Assembly (NCBI GenBank): GCA_944390735.1
Contig: CALXRL010000094.1
Location: forward strand, 1 to 64,000
Direction of reading: 5' to 3'
Source of the DNA: an uncultured Victivallales bacterium
Lineage (GTDB): Bacteria; Verrucomicrobiota; Lentisphaeria; Victivallales; UBA1829
Length of the DNA: 64,000 nucleotides
Every line of letters begins with the position of its first letter. Position 1 is the stretch's first letter. Below the pieces are notes generated by a model, which saw only the letters and a list, made by a program, of their open reading frames with translations, was not told the origin of the DNA and did not search any database. Shown piece after piece: positions 15,493 through 24,979 of this stretch. The position numbers and the translations under genes are program-made.

Positions 15493-16671
15493 ATGAAAAA
15501 ACGGAAAATGGGACTGATCGGCGCGGATCCGAATCTCCGTTCCGGAATGGTCGGAACCTGTCTCCCGGAAGAGGAGGCGGAAATCACCGCGGTTGCGGAT
15601 ATCAACCCGGATATGCTGAAGGCTTATCAGGAGAAATATCCGGATCGGAAGGCGTTTTTCACCACCCGTGTCGATGAGCTGCTGAAACAGGAGCTCGACG
15701 GCGTTTTCATCATGGTGCGCGACTGTTATCATGAGGATCTGGCGGTCAAGGCCCTGGAAGCCGGAAAAGCGGTCTATCTGGAAAAGCCGATGGCGATCAC
15801 CATCGAAGGATGCGACCGCATTCTGGAAACCGCGTACCGGACCGGAAGCAAACTCTTCCTCGGACACAACATGCGCTATATGCCGTTCGTCCGCAAGATG
15901 AAGGAGATCATCGATTCCGGAATCATCGGGGAAATCCAGTGCGTCTGGGTGCGTCACTTTGTCAACTACGGCAGCTGCTACTTCCACCACTGGTGCGCCG
16001 AACGGAAAAACTGTACGGGACTCCTGCTTCAGAAGGGCGCGCATGACATTGATGTGATCCAGTGGCTTGCCGGAGGGGCTCCGAAGCATGTCAGCGCCAT
16101 GGGGAAACTTTCCGTCTACAACCGGACCACCGACCGTCTGAAGGAAGGCGAAAAACCGGACCGGAAAATCGCTTTCACCGACGAAGCATGGCCGCCGCTC
16201 GAACAGAAGAAACTCTCTCCCCGGATTGACGTGGAAGACCACAACATGATTCTGATGCAGCTCGACAACGGTGTGCAGGCAACCTACATGCACTGCATGT
16301 ACGCTCCCGATTCCGAACGGAATTACACCTTTATCGGGACGCATGGAAGAGTGGAAAACATCGGCGATGGCGGCGAAGGGACCCAGATCCATGTCTGGAC
16401 CTGCCGGGGAAGGCGGAGCGAACCGGATATCGTCTACCATCTGAAACCTCTGCCGGGAACGCATGGCGGCGCCGATCCGCTGATCCTGCAGGCGTTCATC
16501 CGCTTTGTCCGGGATGGCGTGACGCCGGATGTTTCTCCGGTCGACGCCCGGAATGCCGTCGCCGCCGGATGCATGGGGCACTACTCCATGCGCAACGGCA
16601 ACTGCGGCTGCGATATTCCCGAACTGCCGAAACATCTTCTGGACTATTTCGCAAACGGCCAGAAGAAATAA
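15493..16671 (+). CDS. Gfo/Idh/MocA family oxidoreductase
   Basis: A 392-residue NAD(P)-dependent sugar dehydrogenase-like protein. The N-terminal Rossmann fold begins MGLIGADPNLRSGMVG, and the family's EKPM motif (VYLEKPMAIT) carries the catalytic lysine region. The C-terminal domain has KGAHDIDVIQWLAGG, with the conserved Asp-His pair. Members oxidise or epimerise sugars, inositols or glycosides. The ATG at 15493 lies 4 bp after the amidohydrolase stop. Together with its two upstream genes it suggests catabolism of a modified amino sugar. Confidence 0.85.
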   Translation: MKKRKMGLIGADPNLRSGMVGTCLPEEEAEITAVADINPDMLKAYQEKYPDRKAFFTTRVDELLKQELDGVFIMVRDCYHEDLAVKALEAGKAVYLEKPMAITIEGCDRILETAYRTGSKLFLGHNMRYMPFVRKMKEIIDSGIIGEIQCVWVRHFVNYGSCYFHHWCAERKNCTGLLLQKGAHDIDVIQWLAGGAPKHVSAMGKLSVYNRTTDRLKEGEKPDRKIAFTDEAWPPLEQKKLSPRIDVEDHNMILMQLDNGVQATYMHCMYAPDSERNYTFIGTHGRVENIGDGGEGTQIHVWTCRGRRSEPDIVYHLKPLPGTHGGADPLILQAFIRFVRDGVTPDVSPVDARNAVAAGCMGHYSMRNGNCGCDIPELPKHLLDYFANGQKK

Positions 16672-16755
16672 AAAACAGACTCATCCTCTGCTGGAAAATC
16701 CCATAAGCCTTTCGGCAGACACAAAGGCGTTCAAAACGCGGCGGGAAAAAGAAAA

Positions 16756-16806
16756 ATGCGAGAGAGATGAACCGTTTTTATGCAAAGCGGTTCTCTCCTC
16801 CCGCAT
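16756..16806 (-). terminator. Terminator hairpin between Gfo/Idh and tpx genes
   Basis: An imperfect 19-bp stem (about 16756-16774 with 16788-16806) sits between two convergent genes. Read on the minus strand it is followed by a U-rich tract (TTTTTCTTTTT), so it should end tpx transcripts; it may also stop the plus-strand operon. No gene is seen in 16672-16833. Confidence 0.6.
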
Positions 16807-16833
16807 TCAAATCAAAGAAGCATCAAGGAAGCG

Positions 16834-17346
16834 TCAGGCCTTTTTCAATGCTTCCAGCGCCCGGTCGTAATCGGGTTCGTTGACGATTTCGGGGACCATG
16901 TCGGCATAGGTGATTTTCCCATCCCGGTCGATGATGACCACGGAGCGTGCGAGGAGGCCGCTGAGGGGGCCATCGGTCATCAGAACTCCGTAATCTTTCC
17001 CGAAGGTGGACGCATAGTGAAAATCCGACAGCGGAATGACGTTGCGGATTCCTTCCGCTGCGCAGAAACGGCCCTGGGCAAAGGGCAGATCCTTGGAGAT
17101 GCAGAGCACGAGGGTGTCCTCCATCTTTGCCGCCATCTCGTTGAATTTCCGGACCGAGGCGGAACAGACGGGCGTATCAATGCTCGGGAAGATGTTCAGA
17201 AGAAGTTTTTTCCCTTTAGCATCCGCCAGAGTGAACCGGCTGAGATCTTCTTTTGTGAGGCTGAAATCCGGCGCCTTGTCCCCGGGCTTGACAAATGTTC
17301 CCGCCACGCTGACGGGCGTTCCCTGAAATTTTGTTTTGTTTTCCAT
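16834..17346 (-). CDS. tpx: Thiol peroxidase Tpx
   Basis: A 170-residue peroxiredoxin of the atypical 2-Cys Tpx group, reducing peroxides with electrons from thioredoxin. The peroxidatic Cys61 is in FPSIDTPVCSASVRKFN and the resolving Cys95 in FAQGRFCAAEG, both at the standard positions. The start KFQGTPVSVAG and the length match the family. It is cytoplasmic and useful to an anaerobe exposed to oxygen. It follows purU by 122 bp on the same strand and has a terminator hairpin downstream. Confidence 0.95.
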   Translation of the reverse strand: MENKTKFQGTPVSVAGTFVKPGDKAPDFSLTKEDLSRFTLADAKGKKLLLNIFPSIDTPVCSASVRKFNEMAAKMEDTLVLCISKDLPFAQGRFCAAEGIRNVIPLSDFHYASTFGKDYGVLMTDGPLSGLLARSVVIIDRDGKITYADMVPEIVNEPDYDRALEALKKA

Positions 17347-17468
17347 GATTGCCTTTCCCTTTCTTTTTCCCGGCCGACCGGGATGGGTTTGCTGTAAAAC
17401 CCGGAGAATTGTCTCCGGGTTGGTGAAATCCGTTCTCCGACTCGTTTCCGACGACGGAACGCTTGTGG

Positions 17469-18341
17469 TCAGGCTCCGATTCCGCCGGTGAAGACAACGG
17501 TCCGGTTTTCGTGGACGATCACGCGGCTTTCCAGATGCGCCTTGACCGCGCGGGAGAGGACCATCATCTCCACATCGCGTCCAATGCGGGAGAGGTCATC
17601 CGGTCCATATTCATGAGTGACGCGCACGACATCCTGTTCGATAATCGGTCCCTCGTCGAGATCCGCGGTGACATAGTGTGCGGTGGCTCCGATCATCTTC
17701 ACGCCGCGCTGGAATGCCCGCAGATACGGATTCGCCCCCTGAAACGCCGGCAGAAACGCATGATGGATGTTGATGATCCGGTTCCGGTAGAGATCAATGA
17801 ACGCCGGTGTGATGATCTGCATATAGCGTGCAAGAACCACAAGATCGATATGATGAATGGAGAGAAGCTCCGTGATTTTCTCCTCCTGTTCCTTTTTGGT
17901 CTCTTTGGTGACCGGGAGGCAGAAGAACGGGACGCGGAACTGTTCGGCCACATATTCCAGATCGGGATGATTGGAGAGAATCAGGGGAATCTCACACTTC
18001 AAAGTTCCCTCCCGCTGTTTGACGAGCAGGTCGTAGAGACAGTGCGACGCCTTGGACACCAGGATCGCCATGCGCGGCACATAGTCGGAATAGTGGACCG
18101 ACCACTCCAGTCCGAGCGGCTTTCCGAATTCCGTCAGACGGTTTTCCAGATCCTTCTTGCTGAAGGCCAGATCGGCCAGATCGAGTTTCAGACGCATGAA
18201 ATACTGTCCGGTCATGCAGTCGGTGTACTGCTGGCAGTTCAGGATGTTCAGTCCGAGTTCGTAGAAGAAGTTGGTGATTCCGGCGACGAGTCCTTTTTTA
18301 TCCATGCAGCGGATCAGGAACACCGCGTTTGTGTCTTTCAT
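17469..18341 (-). CDS. purU: Formyltetrahydrofolate deformylase
   Basis: A 290-residue protein with an N-terminal ACT domain (AVFLIRCMDKKGLVAGITNF) and a C-terminal formyltransferase-type hydrolase domain. The catalytic Asn/His/Asp set is seen in INIHHAFLPAFQGANPY and AHYVTADLDEGPII. It hydrolyses 10-formyl-THF to THF and formate, supplying formate for purine synthesis or balancing one-carbon units. It starts 15 bp after the lepB stop, so it appears to be the third gene of a lepA-lepB-purU unit. Confidence 0.93.
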   Translation of the reverse strand: MKDTNAVFLIRCMDKKGLVAGITNFFYELGLNILNCQQYTDCMTGQYFMRLKLDLADLAFSKKDLENRLTEFGKPLGLEWSVHYSDYVPRMAILVSKASHCLYDLLVKQREGTLKCEIPLILSNHPDLEYVAEQFRVPFFCLPVTKETKKEQEEKITELLSIHHIDLVVLARYMQIITPAFIDLYRNRIINIHHAFLPAFQGANPYLRAFQRGVKMIGATAHYVTADLDEGPIIEQDVVRVTHEYGPDDLSRIGRDVEMMVLSRAVKAHLESRVIVHENRTVVFTGGIGA

Positions 18342-18356
18342 GATTTCTTCCTTTCC

Positions 18357-19523
18357 TTATTGCAGAGCCATTGAGTCCGGCAGAACGGTTTTTCCTTTGA
18401 GCTGGGGTTTTGTGTCGACGAATCCCCAGCGGCGGGAGATCGGCCAGAATACGTTGAGACCCCGTCCGATGATGTTTTTCCGGGGAATGAATCCCCAGTT
18501 GCGACCGTCGAGACTGTTGGAGGTGTTGTCGCCGAGCGCGAAAAACTTGTCTTTCGGGACCTTGAGTTCCAGGCCGGGCGCCAGCAGTTCCGAGGCGATG
18601 TGTCCCTGATATCCCCCCTCAAAGGAGTAGAGACGGCGGAACTTGTCCGAGAATGCGGTGGCGGGCTTGAATTCGGTTTCCCCTTCCGGTTTGATGTAGA
18701 GAATGTTGTCCACGATTTTCAGCGTGTCGCCGGGCAGGCCGACCAGACGCTTGATGTAGTAGTAGCCGCCGAGCGGCTGGGTCGGAGAGTGAATGTTTTC
18801 CGTTGTGAATACAATGACATCTCCGCGTTTCGGCGGCAGAAAATGGATCGAGAAACGGTCCACAAAAAGATGGTCTCCCGTGGAGAGATAGCCGTCGCAG
18901 AGGAGTTCGCCTTTCCGATAGCCCTCCTGCTGGAGATTCACATAGCGCGCGACATTGCCGATGGTTCCCGGAAGAGAATAGACCCGGTTTCCGATCTGAA
19001 GCGAGGTTTCCGTTCCGAACAGATGTTTGCTGTGCGTGTTGTAGGCGGTCAGGTCTCCGTCTTCCTGAATTTCCAGTTTTGCCCGCGGGGAGAAGAGCGG
19101 CAGCATGGTTCCGGAGATCGGTCCGCCGAATGCTTCCAGACCTTTCCGGTCCACATAATGGATGCCGAAGAGGGTCGGCTGCATGCTGCTGGTCGGGATC
19201 TTGAACGGCTGAAGATAGAGCGCGCGGATGCCGAACGCGACCGCGAACGCAACCGCCAGCACATCCAGGAAATTCCGGAGTTTCCGCATATTTCCGTGGA
19301 GAGCCATCAGGGAGTCGATCCGGGATTCGCTGCGTGCGATGAACTGCTCCATGGCTGCGGTGTCCTTGTGCTTGAGGGCCTCCGCTTCCACAAGGAGGGC
19401 GGTCAGGGACTCTTTCTGCTGATCGGAGAGAATGTCGTCATCCGAAACGAGACGGCGCCGGAGACTGAGGGTCAGCTCCCGGACTTTCTTCCGAAGTTTC
19501 CGCTGCTTGAAATAGGAGAACAT
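18357..19523 (-). CDS. lepB: Signal peptidase I
   Basis: A 388-residue S26 signal peptidase, longer than usual. Residues 1-80 are a basic, helical cytoplasmic extension, followed by a membrane helix (about 84-102). The catalytic Ser113 is in PFKIPTSSMQPTLFG and Lys258 in YYYIKRLVGLPGD. The GDN box (FFALGDNTSNSLDGRNWGF) follows. An insertion of about 100 residues separates Ser and Lys boxes, common in PVC-group enzymes. It is 18 bp downstream of lepA, the classical lepA-lepB arrangement. It is presumably the general exporter peptidase for the many secreted proteins in this window. Confidence 0.93.
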   Translation of the reverse strand: MFSYFKQRKLRKKVRELTLSLRRRLVSDDDILSDQQKESLTALLVEAEALKHKDTAAMEQFIARSESRIDSLMALHGNMRKLRNFLDVLAVAFAVAFGIRALYLQPFKIPTSSMQPTLFGIHYVDRKGLEAFGGPISGTMLPLFSPRAKLEIQEDGDLTAYNTHSKHLFGTETSLQIGNRVYSLPGTIGNVARYVNLQQEGYRKGELLCDGYLSTGDHLFVDRFSIHFLPPKRGDVIVFTTENIHSPTQPLGGYYYIKRLVGLPGDTLKIVDNILYIKPEGETEFKPATAFSDKFRRLYSFEGGYQGHIASELLAPGLELKVPKDKFFALGDNTSNSLDGRNWGFIPRKNIIGRGLNVFWPISRRWGFVDTKPQLKGKTVLPDSMALQ

Positions 19524-19541
19524 AGCGATCCTTTCCGAACG

Positions 19542-21350
19542 TTATTCCGCATTGGATTTCAGGACTTCGACAAACGCTTCCTGAGGAATGTTCACTTTTC
19601 CGATCTGCTTCATGCGCTTTTTTCCTTCCTTCTGTTTTTCCAGCAGCTTGCGTTTTCGCGTGATGTCGCCGCCGTAGCATTTGGCAAGGACGTTTTTCCG
19701 GAAGGCCCGCACCGTTTCGCGTGCAATGACCTTGCCGCCCACGGCGGCCTGAATCGCCACCTGGAACATGTGCTGGGGTATGACGTTGGCAAGACGTTCG
19801 GCCAGCATCCGACCGCGGGAGTAGGCAAGGTCGGCATGAACGATTGTGGCAAAGGCGTCGACCGGTTCCCCGTTGACCAGAATGTCCAGTTTGACCAGTT
19901 TGTCCGCGCGGTATCCGGCATGTTCATAATCCATGCTGCCGTAGCCCCGGGTGATGGACTTGAGCTTGTCGTGAAAATCAATGAGGATTTCGTGCATGGG
20001 AATGGTGGCGGTGATCAGGACATGGGAGCCGTCGACGCTGTCGGTTTTGGTGCAGATCCCGCGCTTCTGCATGACCAGGTTCATGATGTCTCCGATGTAC
20101 TGGTTCGGCGACATGATGTGCGCGGAGATCAGCGGTTCTTCGATCCGGTCGATTTCCGCCGGATCGGGCAGCCGGACGGGATTGTCCACTTCGATCATGG
20201 TTCCGTTGGTCAGGTAGACATGGTAGATGACGCTCGGATAGGTCGCGATGATGTCCATGTTGTATTCCCGGCGCAGACGTTCCTGAATGATCTCCATGTG
20301 GAGCAGTCCGAGGAAGCCGCAGCGGAATCCGAATCCCAGCGCGGCCGAGGTTTCCGCCTGATAGGTGAACGCCGCGTCGTTCAGCTGAAGTTTTGCCATG
20401 CTGAAGCGGAGCTGGTCGTAGTCGGCGGAATCAATCGGATAGATGCCGCTGAAGACCATCGGTTTGACCTCCTGAAAACCGGGGAGCGGTTCCGTGCACG
20501 GATCTTTCACTTCGGTGATGGTGTCGCCGATTCTGGTGTCGGTGGGACTCTTGATGTTCGGGATGATGTAGCCCACGGAGCCCGCGGAGAGCTCCGGCGT
20601 TGCCGTCATGGAGGGTTTGAACACGCCGACTTCCTTGATTTCGCTTTCCAGTCCGGTGCTGAGCAGCCGCAGTCTGTCGCCCCGTTTGAAGGTGCCGTTG
20701 AAGACCCGCAGATAGGTGACGACTCCGCGATAGGCGTCGTAAATGGAGTCGAACACCAGGGCGCTGGTTCCCGCGGTCGGATACGGTTTCGGCGGAGGTA
20801 TGAACTGGACGATCGCTTCGAGCACTTCCGCGATTCCCGTGCCTTCCTTGGCGGAGACGGCGATCGCCTCCTCGCGCGGGATGGCGAGAATCTCCTCCAT
20901 CTGATCCAGACACATCGGGATATCGGCCGCCGGAAGGTCGATCTTGTTGATGACCGGAATGATGTGGAGGTTGTGGCGCATCGCGAGCTGAACATTTGCC
21001 ACGGTCTGCGCCTGAACGCCCTGCGTGGCGTCAATGACCAGCAGCGCTCCTTCGCAGGCCGAGAGCGAACGGCTGACTTCATAGGCAAAGTCGACATGTC
21101 CCGGCGTGTCGATCAGATTCAGTTCATACTCCTGCCCGTCGGACGCCTGATAGGCCATGCGCACCGGGTGAGCCTTGATGGTGATGCCGCGTTCCTGTTC
21201 CAGATCCATGGCGTCGAGAAGCTGATCGTGGGTCAGGTCGCGTTTTTCAATGGTTCCGGTCGCTTCGAGCAGGCGGTCGGCGAGCGTGGACTTGCCGTGG
21301 TCGATGTGGGCAATGATCGAAAAATTCCGTATGTATTTCAATTCCGGCAT
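19542..21350 (-). CDS. lepA: Elongation factor 4 (back-translocase LepA)
   Basis: A 602-residue translational GTPase. G1 is AHIDHGKST, G3 is DTPGHVDF and G4 is NKIDLP; the C-terminal LepA-specific domain includes RKRKLLEKQKEGKKRMKQIG, which inserts into the ribosomal A-site region. Length matches the family (about 600). I chose the ATG at 21350 because MPELKYIRNFSIIAHIDHGK is the usual LepA start; codons upstream overlap the promoter. It is the first gene of the lepA-lepB-purU unit. Confidence 0.97.
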   Translation of the reverse strand: MPELKYIRNFSIIAHIDHGKSTLADRLLEATGTIEKRDLTHDQLLDAMDLEQERGITIKAHPVRMAYQASDGQEYELNLIDTPGHVDFAYEVSRSLSACEGALLVIDATQGVQAQTVANVQLAMRHNLHIIPVINKIDLPAADIPMCLDQMEEILAIPREEAIAVSAKEGTGIAEVLEAIVQFIPPPKPYPTAGTSALVFDSIYDAYRGVVTYLRVFNGTFKRGDRLRLLSTGLESEIKEVGVFKPSMTATPELSAGSVGYIIPNIKSPTDTRIGDTITEVKDPCTEPLPGFQEVKPMVFSGIYPIDSADYDQLRFSMAKLQLNDAAFTYQAETSAALGFGFRCGFLGLLHMEIIQERLRREYNMDIIATYPSVIYHVYLTNGTMIEVDNPVRLPDPAEIDRIEEPLISAHIMSPNQYIGDIMNLVMQKRGICTKTDSVDGSHVLITATIPMHEILIDFHDKLKSITRGYGSMDYEHAGYRADKLVKLDILVNGEPVDAFATIVHADLAYSRGRMLAERLANVIPQHMFQVAIQAAVGGKVIARETVRAFRKNVLAKCYGGDITRKRKLLEKQKEGKKRMKQIGKVNIPQEAFVEVLKSNAE

Positions 21351-21380
21351 AAAGATTCTCCATTGAGTTTGCAAATGTAT

Positions 21381-21409
21381 AATTTAACACGGCAAGTGCG
21401 CTTTTGCAA
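21381..21409 (-). promoter_or_regulatory. Promoter of lepA-lepB-purU
   Basis: On the minus strand TTGCAA (21409-21404) and TAAATT (21386-21381) are 17 bp apart, about 31 bp upstream of the lepA start. Confidence 0.5.
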
Positions 21410-21431
21410 ATCGCAAACGCGCGCGATGGAA

Positions 21432-21935
21432 TCAGCGGGCGAGGAGTTCCCGGAGCTCCCGTGCGTCCTCCCAGGCGGCGAACGCGTATTCCTCGGAGCC
21501 CTGCCGGTATTCCAGTACGGGAGTCAGGAGCATGGAGCGGATCTCCCCGCTCTTCAATCCGCCGATTGCCAGATCGGCCTGTCCGCTGCGGATGCGTCCG
21601 GGAATCGCCTCCGGCCGGACGTCAAAAAGAAAAAGACGAAGCCCCGCCTTTTCCGCGGCCTTCCGGATCTTCCGGACCTCCGGGCCTTCGAACTCTCCGT
21701 CGGCGGTGACATGGACAAAGGATCCGCTCCGGCTGCTGACCGCGACCCGGAGCGTGCCGCGCTGAAGCAGCATCCGGTACCGGCGCTCGGCGGCCATGCG
21801 CACCAGACGGGTCTGGGAGGGCGGAGGCGTTTCCTCCGTCTCCGTGGAGCAGGAGACGGAAAGAACGGCAAGCAGAACGATCACCGGAATCAGAACCGGC
21901 CAACGTGCCGCGGGTCTGTCCGATCGCCGGTCCAT
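21432..21935 (-). CDS. Lipoprotein with solute-binding-protein-like domain
   Basis: A 167-residue lipoprotein: basic start, hydrophobic stretch (residues about 13-27) and a lipobox LSVSC with Cys29. The mature part has LQRGTLRVAVSS, EGPEVRKIRKAAEKAGLRL and GQADLAIGGL, the pattern of the first lobe of family-3 solute-binding proteins. At about 140 mature residues it is too short for the normal two-lobed domain (about 220), so it is a reduced or single-lobe form. It lies 5 bp after carA in the same direction, but no functional tie to pyrimidine synthesis is apparent. Confidence 0.65.
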   Translation of the reverse strand: MDRRSDRPAARWPVLIPVIVLLAVLSVSCSTETEETPPPSQTRLVRMAAERRYRMLLQRGTLRVAVSSRSGSFVHVTADGEFEGPEVRKIRKAAEKAGLRLFLFDVRPEAIPGRIRSGQADLAIGGLKSGEIRSMLLTPVLEYRQGSEEYAFAAWEDARELRELLAR

Positions 21936-21940
21936 GGTTC

Positions 21941-23095
21941 TTACTGTTCGATCATCTCTTTGAACTGACGGAAGAGATAGAACGGATCATGCGGTCCCGG
22001 CGCGGCCTCCGGATGGTACTGCACGCAGAACATCGGAGCCGTTTTGTGGCGCAGTCCTTCGACGGTGCCGTCATTGAGGTTGATGTGTGTGACTTCAACC
22101 GAATCGGGCAGCGAATCCGGATCCAGCGCGAAGTTGTGGTTCTGGGAGGTGATCTCGACCGAGCCGGTCGCCAGATTCTTGACCGGATGGTTGCAGCCGT
22201 GATGCCCGAATTTCAGGCGGTAGGTCTTTCCTCCCACCGCGCGTCCGAGGATCTGATGTCCCAGACAGATTCCCATGAGCGGCACTTTCCCGATGAGCTT
22301 TGCCGCCATGTCGGACGCGTACGGAAGCGCCGCCGGGTCCGCGGGACCGTTGGAAAGGAACACCCCTTCCGGATGAAGCGCGAGAATCTCCTCCGCCGTG
22401 GTTTTTGCCCCGACCACCTGCACATCCATTCCGCAGAGGCGGAGGGAGCGCAGAATATTCCATTTGATGCCGAAGTCGACGGCGACGATTTTATGTTCCA
22501 GCGGCGGCAGCTCCTCCGTCATCGGCCAGGAGCGCGTGATGGATCCGTCCGGATCGAAGCGGTAGTTTTCGCGGCAGGTGACTTTGGAGGCGTAGTCCTG
22601 ATTGTCGAGACCGCACCATTCGCGGGCCCGGGCGACCGCGGTCTCCTCGGAGAGTTCAGAATCGTCGCAGTGCAGATAGCCCTTGAGGGTTCCGGAGGAG
22701 CGCAGTTTCAAGGTGAGGGCGCGGGTGTCGATTCCGTCGATGGCGGGAACGCCCGCCCGGATCAGCGCCTGCGCCAGCGACTCCTCGGAGCGCCAGTTGC
22801 TGGGTTCGTTGTACTCGTGCATCACGAATCCGTTGAGGAAGAGGGCGCGCGACTCCATGTCGGCGGCGTTCATTCCGTAGTTGCCGATTTCAGGATAGGT
22901 CATGGTGACGAACTGTCCGGCATAGGAGGGGTCGCTCAGGATCTCCTCATAGCCGGTGAGACCGGTGTTGAACACCACTTCGCCGGTCCGGTCGATTTTC
23001 GCGCCGACGGAACGGCCTCTGAAGATGGAGCCGTCCTCAAGGGCGAGGAATGCTTTTTTTTCGCGTTGCGCTTTCCAGTCGTATGTATCAGCCAT
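21941..23095 (-). CDS. carA: Carbamoyl-phosphate synthase small subunit
   Basis: A 384-residue glutamine amidotransferase subunit that releases ammonia for carbamoyl phosphate in pyrimidine and arginine synthesis. The N-terminal domain has ALEDGSIFRGRSVG, and the class I amidotransferase domain has the nucleophile in MGICLGHQILGRA and the His/Glu pair in VQYHPEAAPGPHD. The start at 23095 is chosen from homology of MADTYDWKAQ-ALEDGSIF; codons upstream run through the promoter. The large subunit carB is not in the window. It is divergent from pyrG, another pyrimidine gene. Confidence 0.96.
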   Translation of the reverse strand: MADTYDWKAQREKKAFLALEDGSIFRGRSVGAKIDRTGEVVFNTGLTGYEEILSDPSYAGQFVTMTYPEIGNYGMNAADMESRALFLNGFVMHEYNEPSNWRSEESLAQALIRAGVPAIDGIDTRALTLKLRSSGTLKGYLHCDDSELSEETAVARAREWCGLDNQDYASKVTCRENYRFDPDGSITRSWPMTEELPPLEHKIVAVDFGIKWNILRSLRLCGMDVQVVGAKTTAEEILALHPEGVFLSNGPADPAALPYASDMAAKLIGKVPLMGICLGHQILGRAVGGKTYRLKFGHHGCNHPVKNLATGSVEITSQNHNFALDPDSLPDSVEVTHINLNDGTVEGLRHKTAPMFCVQYHPEAAPGPHDPFYLFRQFKEMIEQ

Positions 23096-23190
23096 TTTAT
23101 GATCCTTCCTGATCCTGCCCGGGATGTCGTGTGCCGCAGGCCCCGGAGTGAGCCTGTCCGGTACAAAGAGGCAATTGTGCAAATCCAGGA

Positions 23191-23219
23191 AATATACACT
23201 CCGGACGTGAAAAATTCAA
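23191..23219 (-). promoter_or_regulatory. Promoter of carA
   Basis: On the minus strand TTGAAT (23219-23214) and TATATT (23196-23191) are 17 bp apart, about 95 bp upstream of carA. The facing pyrG promoter is less clear: a TATATT at about 23311 has only a T-rich -35 region. Confidence 0.5.
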
Positions 23220-23360
23220 TTTGTTTTCCGGGGAACTTTCCCGGAACTCCGCAAAAATTATTTTTTTTGAAATCTTTGGAGAACGGCTTTTTTTTTCCCG
23301 GAAAAGGGAGTATATTGAAAGGTTCAAAACGGAACACCTTATTATGGGGATGCTGACAGA

Positions 23361-24971
23361 ATGACGAAACATATTTTTATTACTGGAGGCGTGGTCTCCT
23401 CCCTTGGCAAAGGAATTACAGCCGCGTCCATCGCAATGCTTCTCAAAAGCCGCGGATACAAAGTCGCGATGCAGAAGCTGGATCCTTATCTCAATGTCGA
23501 TCCGGGGACGATGTCTCCCTATCAGCACGGGGAGGTGTTCGTGACCGACGACGGTGCGGAAACCGACCTCGATCTGGGACATTACGAACGCTTTGCCGGC
23601 ATCTCCTGTTCCAAGGCAAGCAACTACACCACGGGACGCATTTACAGCGCCGTCATTCACCGGGAGCGGGAAGGCGGGTATCTGGGCGGAACCGTGCAGG
23701 TGATTCCCCATATCACCAACGAGATCAAGGCGGCCATTGCCTCGATGCACTCCGACGATGTCGATATCGCCATTACGGAGATCGGCGGAACCGCGGGCGA
23801 CATTGAATCCCTGCCGTTTCTGGAGGCGATCCGCCAGTTCCATCATGAATTCGGAGAGAACAACTCCATTTTCCTTCATCTGACGCTTGTGCCGTACATC
23901 CGTGCGGCGGGGGAACTGAAGACGAAGCCGTCCCAGCAGTCTGTCGCCGTTCTTCGGAGCATCGGGATCGTGCCGCATATTCTCGTCTGCCGCTGCGAGG
24001 TCCCGATGCAGGAGGACCACCGGCAGAAACTGGCGCTTTTCTGCAATGTCCGCAGAGAGAACGTGATTGAAGAGCTGGATGTGAAGAATTCCATCTACGA
24101 GGTCCCGCTGGATCTTGCAAAACAGGGCGTGGACAGCTGCGTGCTGAAACTTCTGGCGCTGCCGGAGCGTCCCAGCGATCTTTCCGAATGGAAGAAAATG
24201 CTTTCGACTGTGCTGAATCCCTCCAATGGGACCGTCGAGATCGCGGTGGTTGGAAAATACATTTCCCTGCGGGATGCCTACAAGAGCATTTACGAGGCGC
24301 TTTCTCATGCGGGAATCGCGAATTCCGCGAAAGTGAAGTTCCGTCCGGTGGAGGCCGAGGAGCTGGACAGCCGCGATCCGGCGGAAATTTTCCGCGGAAT
24401 CGACGGCATTCTGGTGCCCGGCGGATTCGGCGACCGCGGCGTTTCCGGAAAGATCAAGGCGGTGAAATATGCAAGAGAAAACAAGATTCCCTTCTTCGGA
24501 ATCTGTCTGGGAATGCAGTGCGCGGTCATTGAGTTTGCGCGCGATGTCTGCGGAATGGAGAATGCCAACAGCACGGAATTCGACCGCCATTCCCCCTATC
24601 CGGTGATCGACCTGATGGAGGCGCAGAAGACGATTACCGCCAAGGGGGGAACGATGCGTCTGGGTGCGTATCCCTGCACGATTCGTCCGGGAACGAAGGC
24701 GGCTTCGGTCTACCATGCCGGAGAGATCCGGGAGCGTCACCGTCACCGCTATGAGTTCAATACGAAATACCAGGAGCGCATCGAGGAGGCCGGTCTTGTC
24801 ATTTCGGGAACCTCTCCGGACGGCCGTCTGGTCGAGATGGTGGAACTGAAGGATCATCCGTGGTTTGTCGCCTGTCAGTTCCATCCGGAATTCAAATCGA
24901 CGCCGCTGAAGGCGCATCCGCTGTTTTTCGGATTCATCCGCGCGGCTCTCGCGTACCGCGACCGGAACTGA
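23361..24971 (+). CDS. pyrG: CTP synthase
   Basis: A 536-residue enzyme converting UTP to CTP with glutamine. The synthetase domain starts [19 protein letters not shown] with the ATP loop, and the class I amidotransferase domain has the Cys nucleophile in [17 protein letters not shown] and the His/Glu pair in [16 protein letters not shown]. Length is standard. It is followed 8 bp later by xerC on the same strand. Confidence 0.97.
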   Translation: MTKHIFITGGVVSSLGKGITAASIAMLLKSRGYKVAMQKLDPYLNVDPGTMSPYQHGEVFVTDDGAETDLDLGHYERFAGISCSKASNYTTGRIYSAVIHREREGGYLGGTVQVIPHITNEIKAAIASMHSDDVDIAITEIGGTAGDIESLPFLEAIRQFHHEFGENNSIFLHLTLVPYIRAAGELKTKPSQQSVAVLRSIGIVPHILVCRCEVPMQEDHRQKLALFCNVRRENVIEELDVKNSIYEVPLDLAKQGVDSCVLKLLALPERPSDLSEWKKMLSTVLNPSNGTVEIAVVGKYISLRDAYKSIYEALSHAGIANSAKVKFRPVEAEELDSRDPAEIFRGIDGILVPGGFGDRGVSGKIKAVKYARENKIPFFGICLGMQCAVIEFARDVCGMENANSTEFDRHSPYPVIDLMEAQKTITAKGGTMRLGAYPCTIRPGTKAASVYHAGEIRERHRHRYEFNTKYQERIEEAGLVISGTSPDGRLVEMVELKDHPWFVACQFHPEFKSTPLKAHPLFFGFIRAALAYRDRN

Positions 24972-24979
24972 GGTTCTGC

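Noticed and set aside
18600-21968. A plus-strand open frame of about 1120 codons opposite lepB and lepA
   Set aside because: lepA and lepB are unmistakable on the minus strand; the plus-strand translation is shadow sequence.
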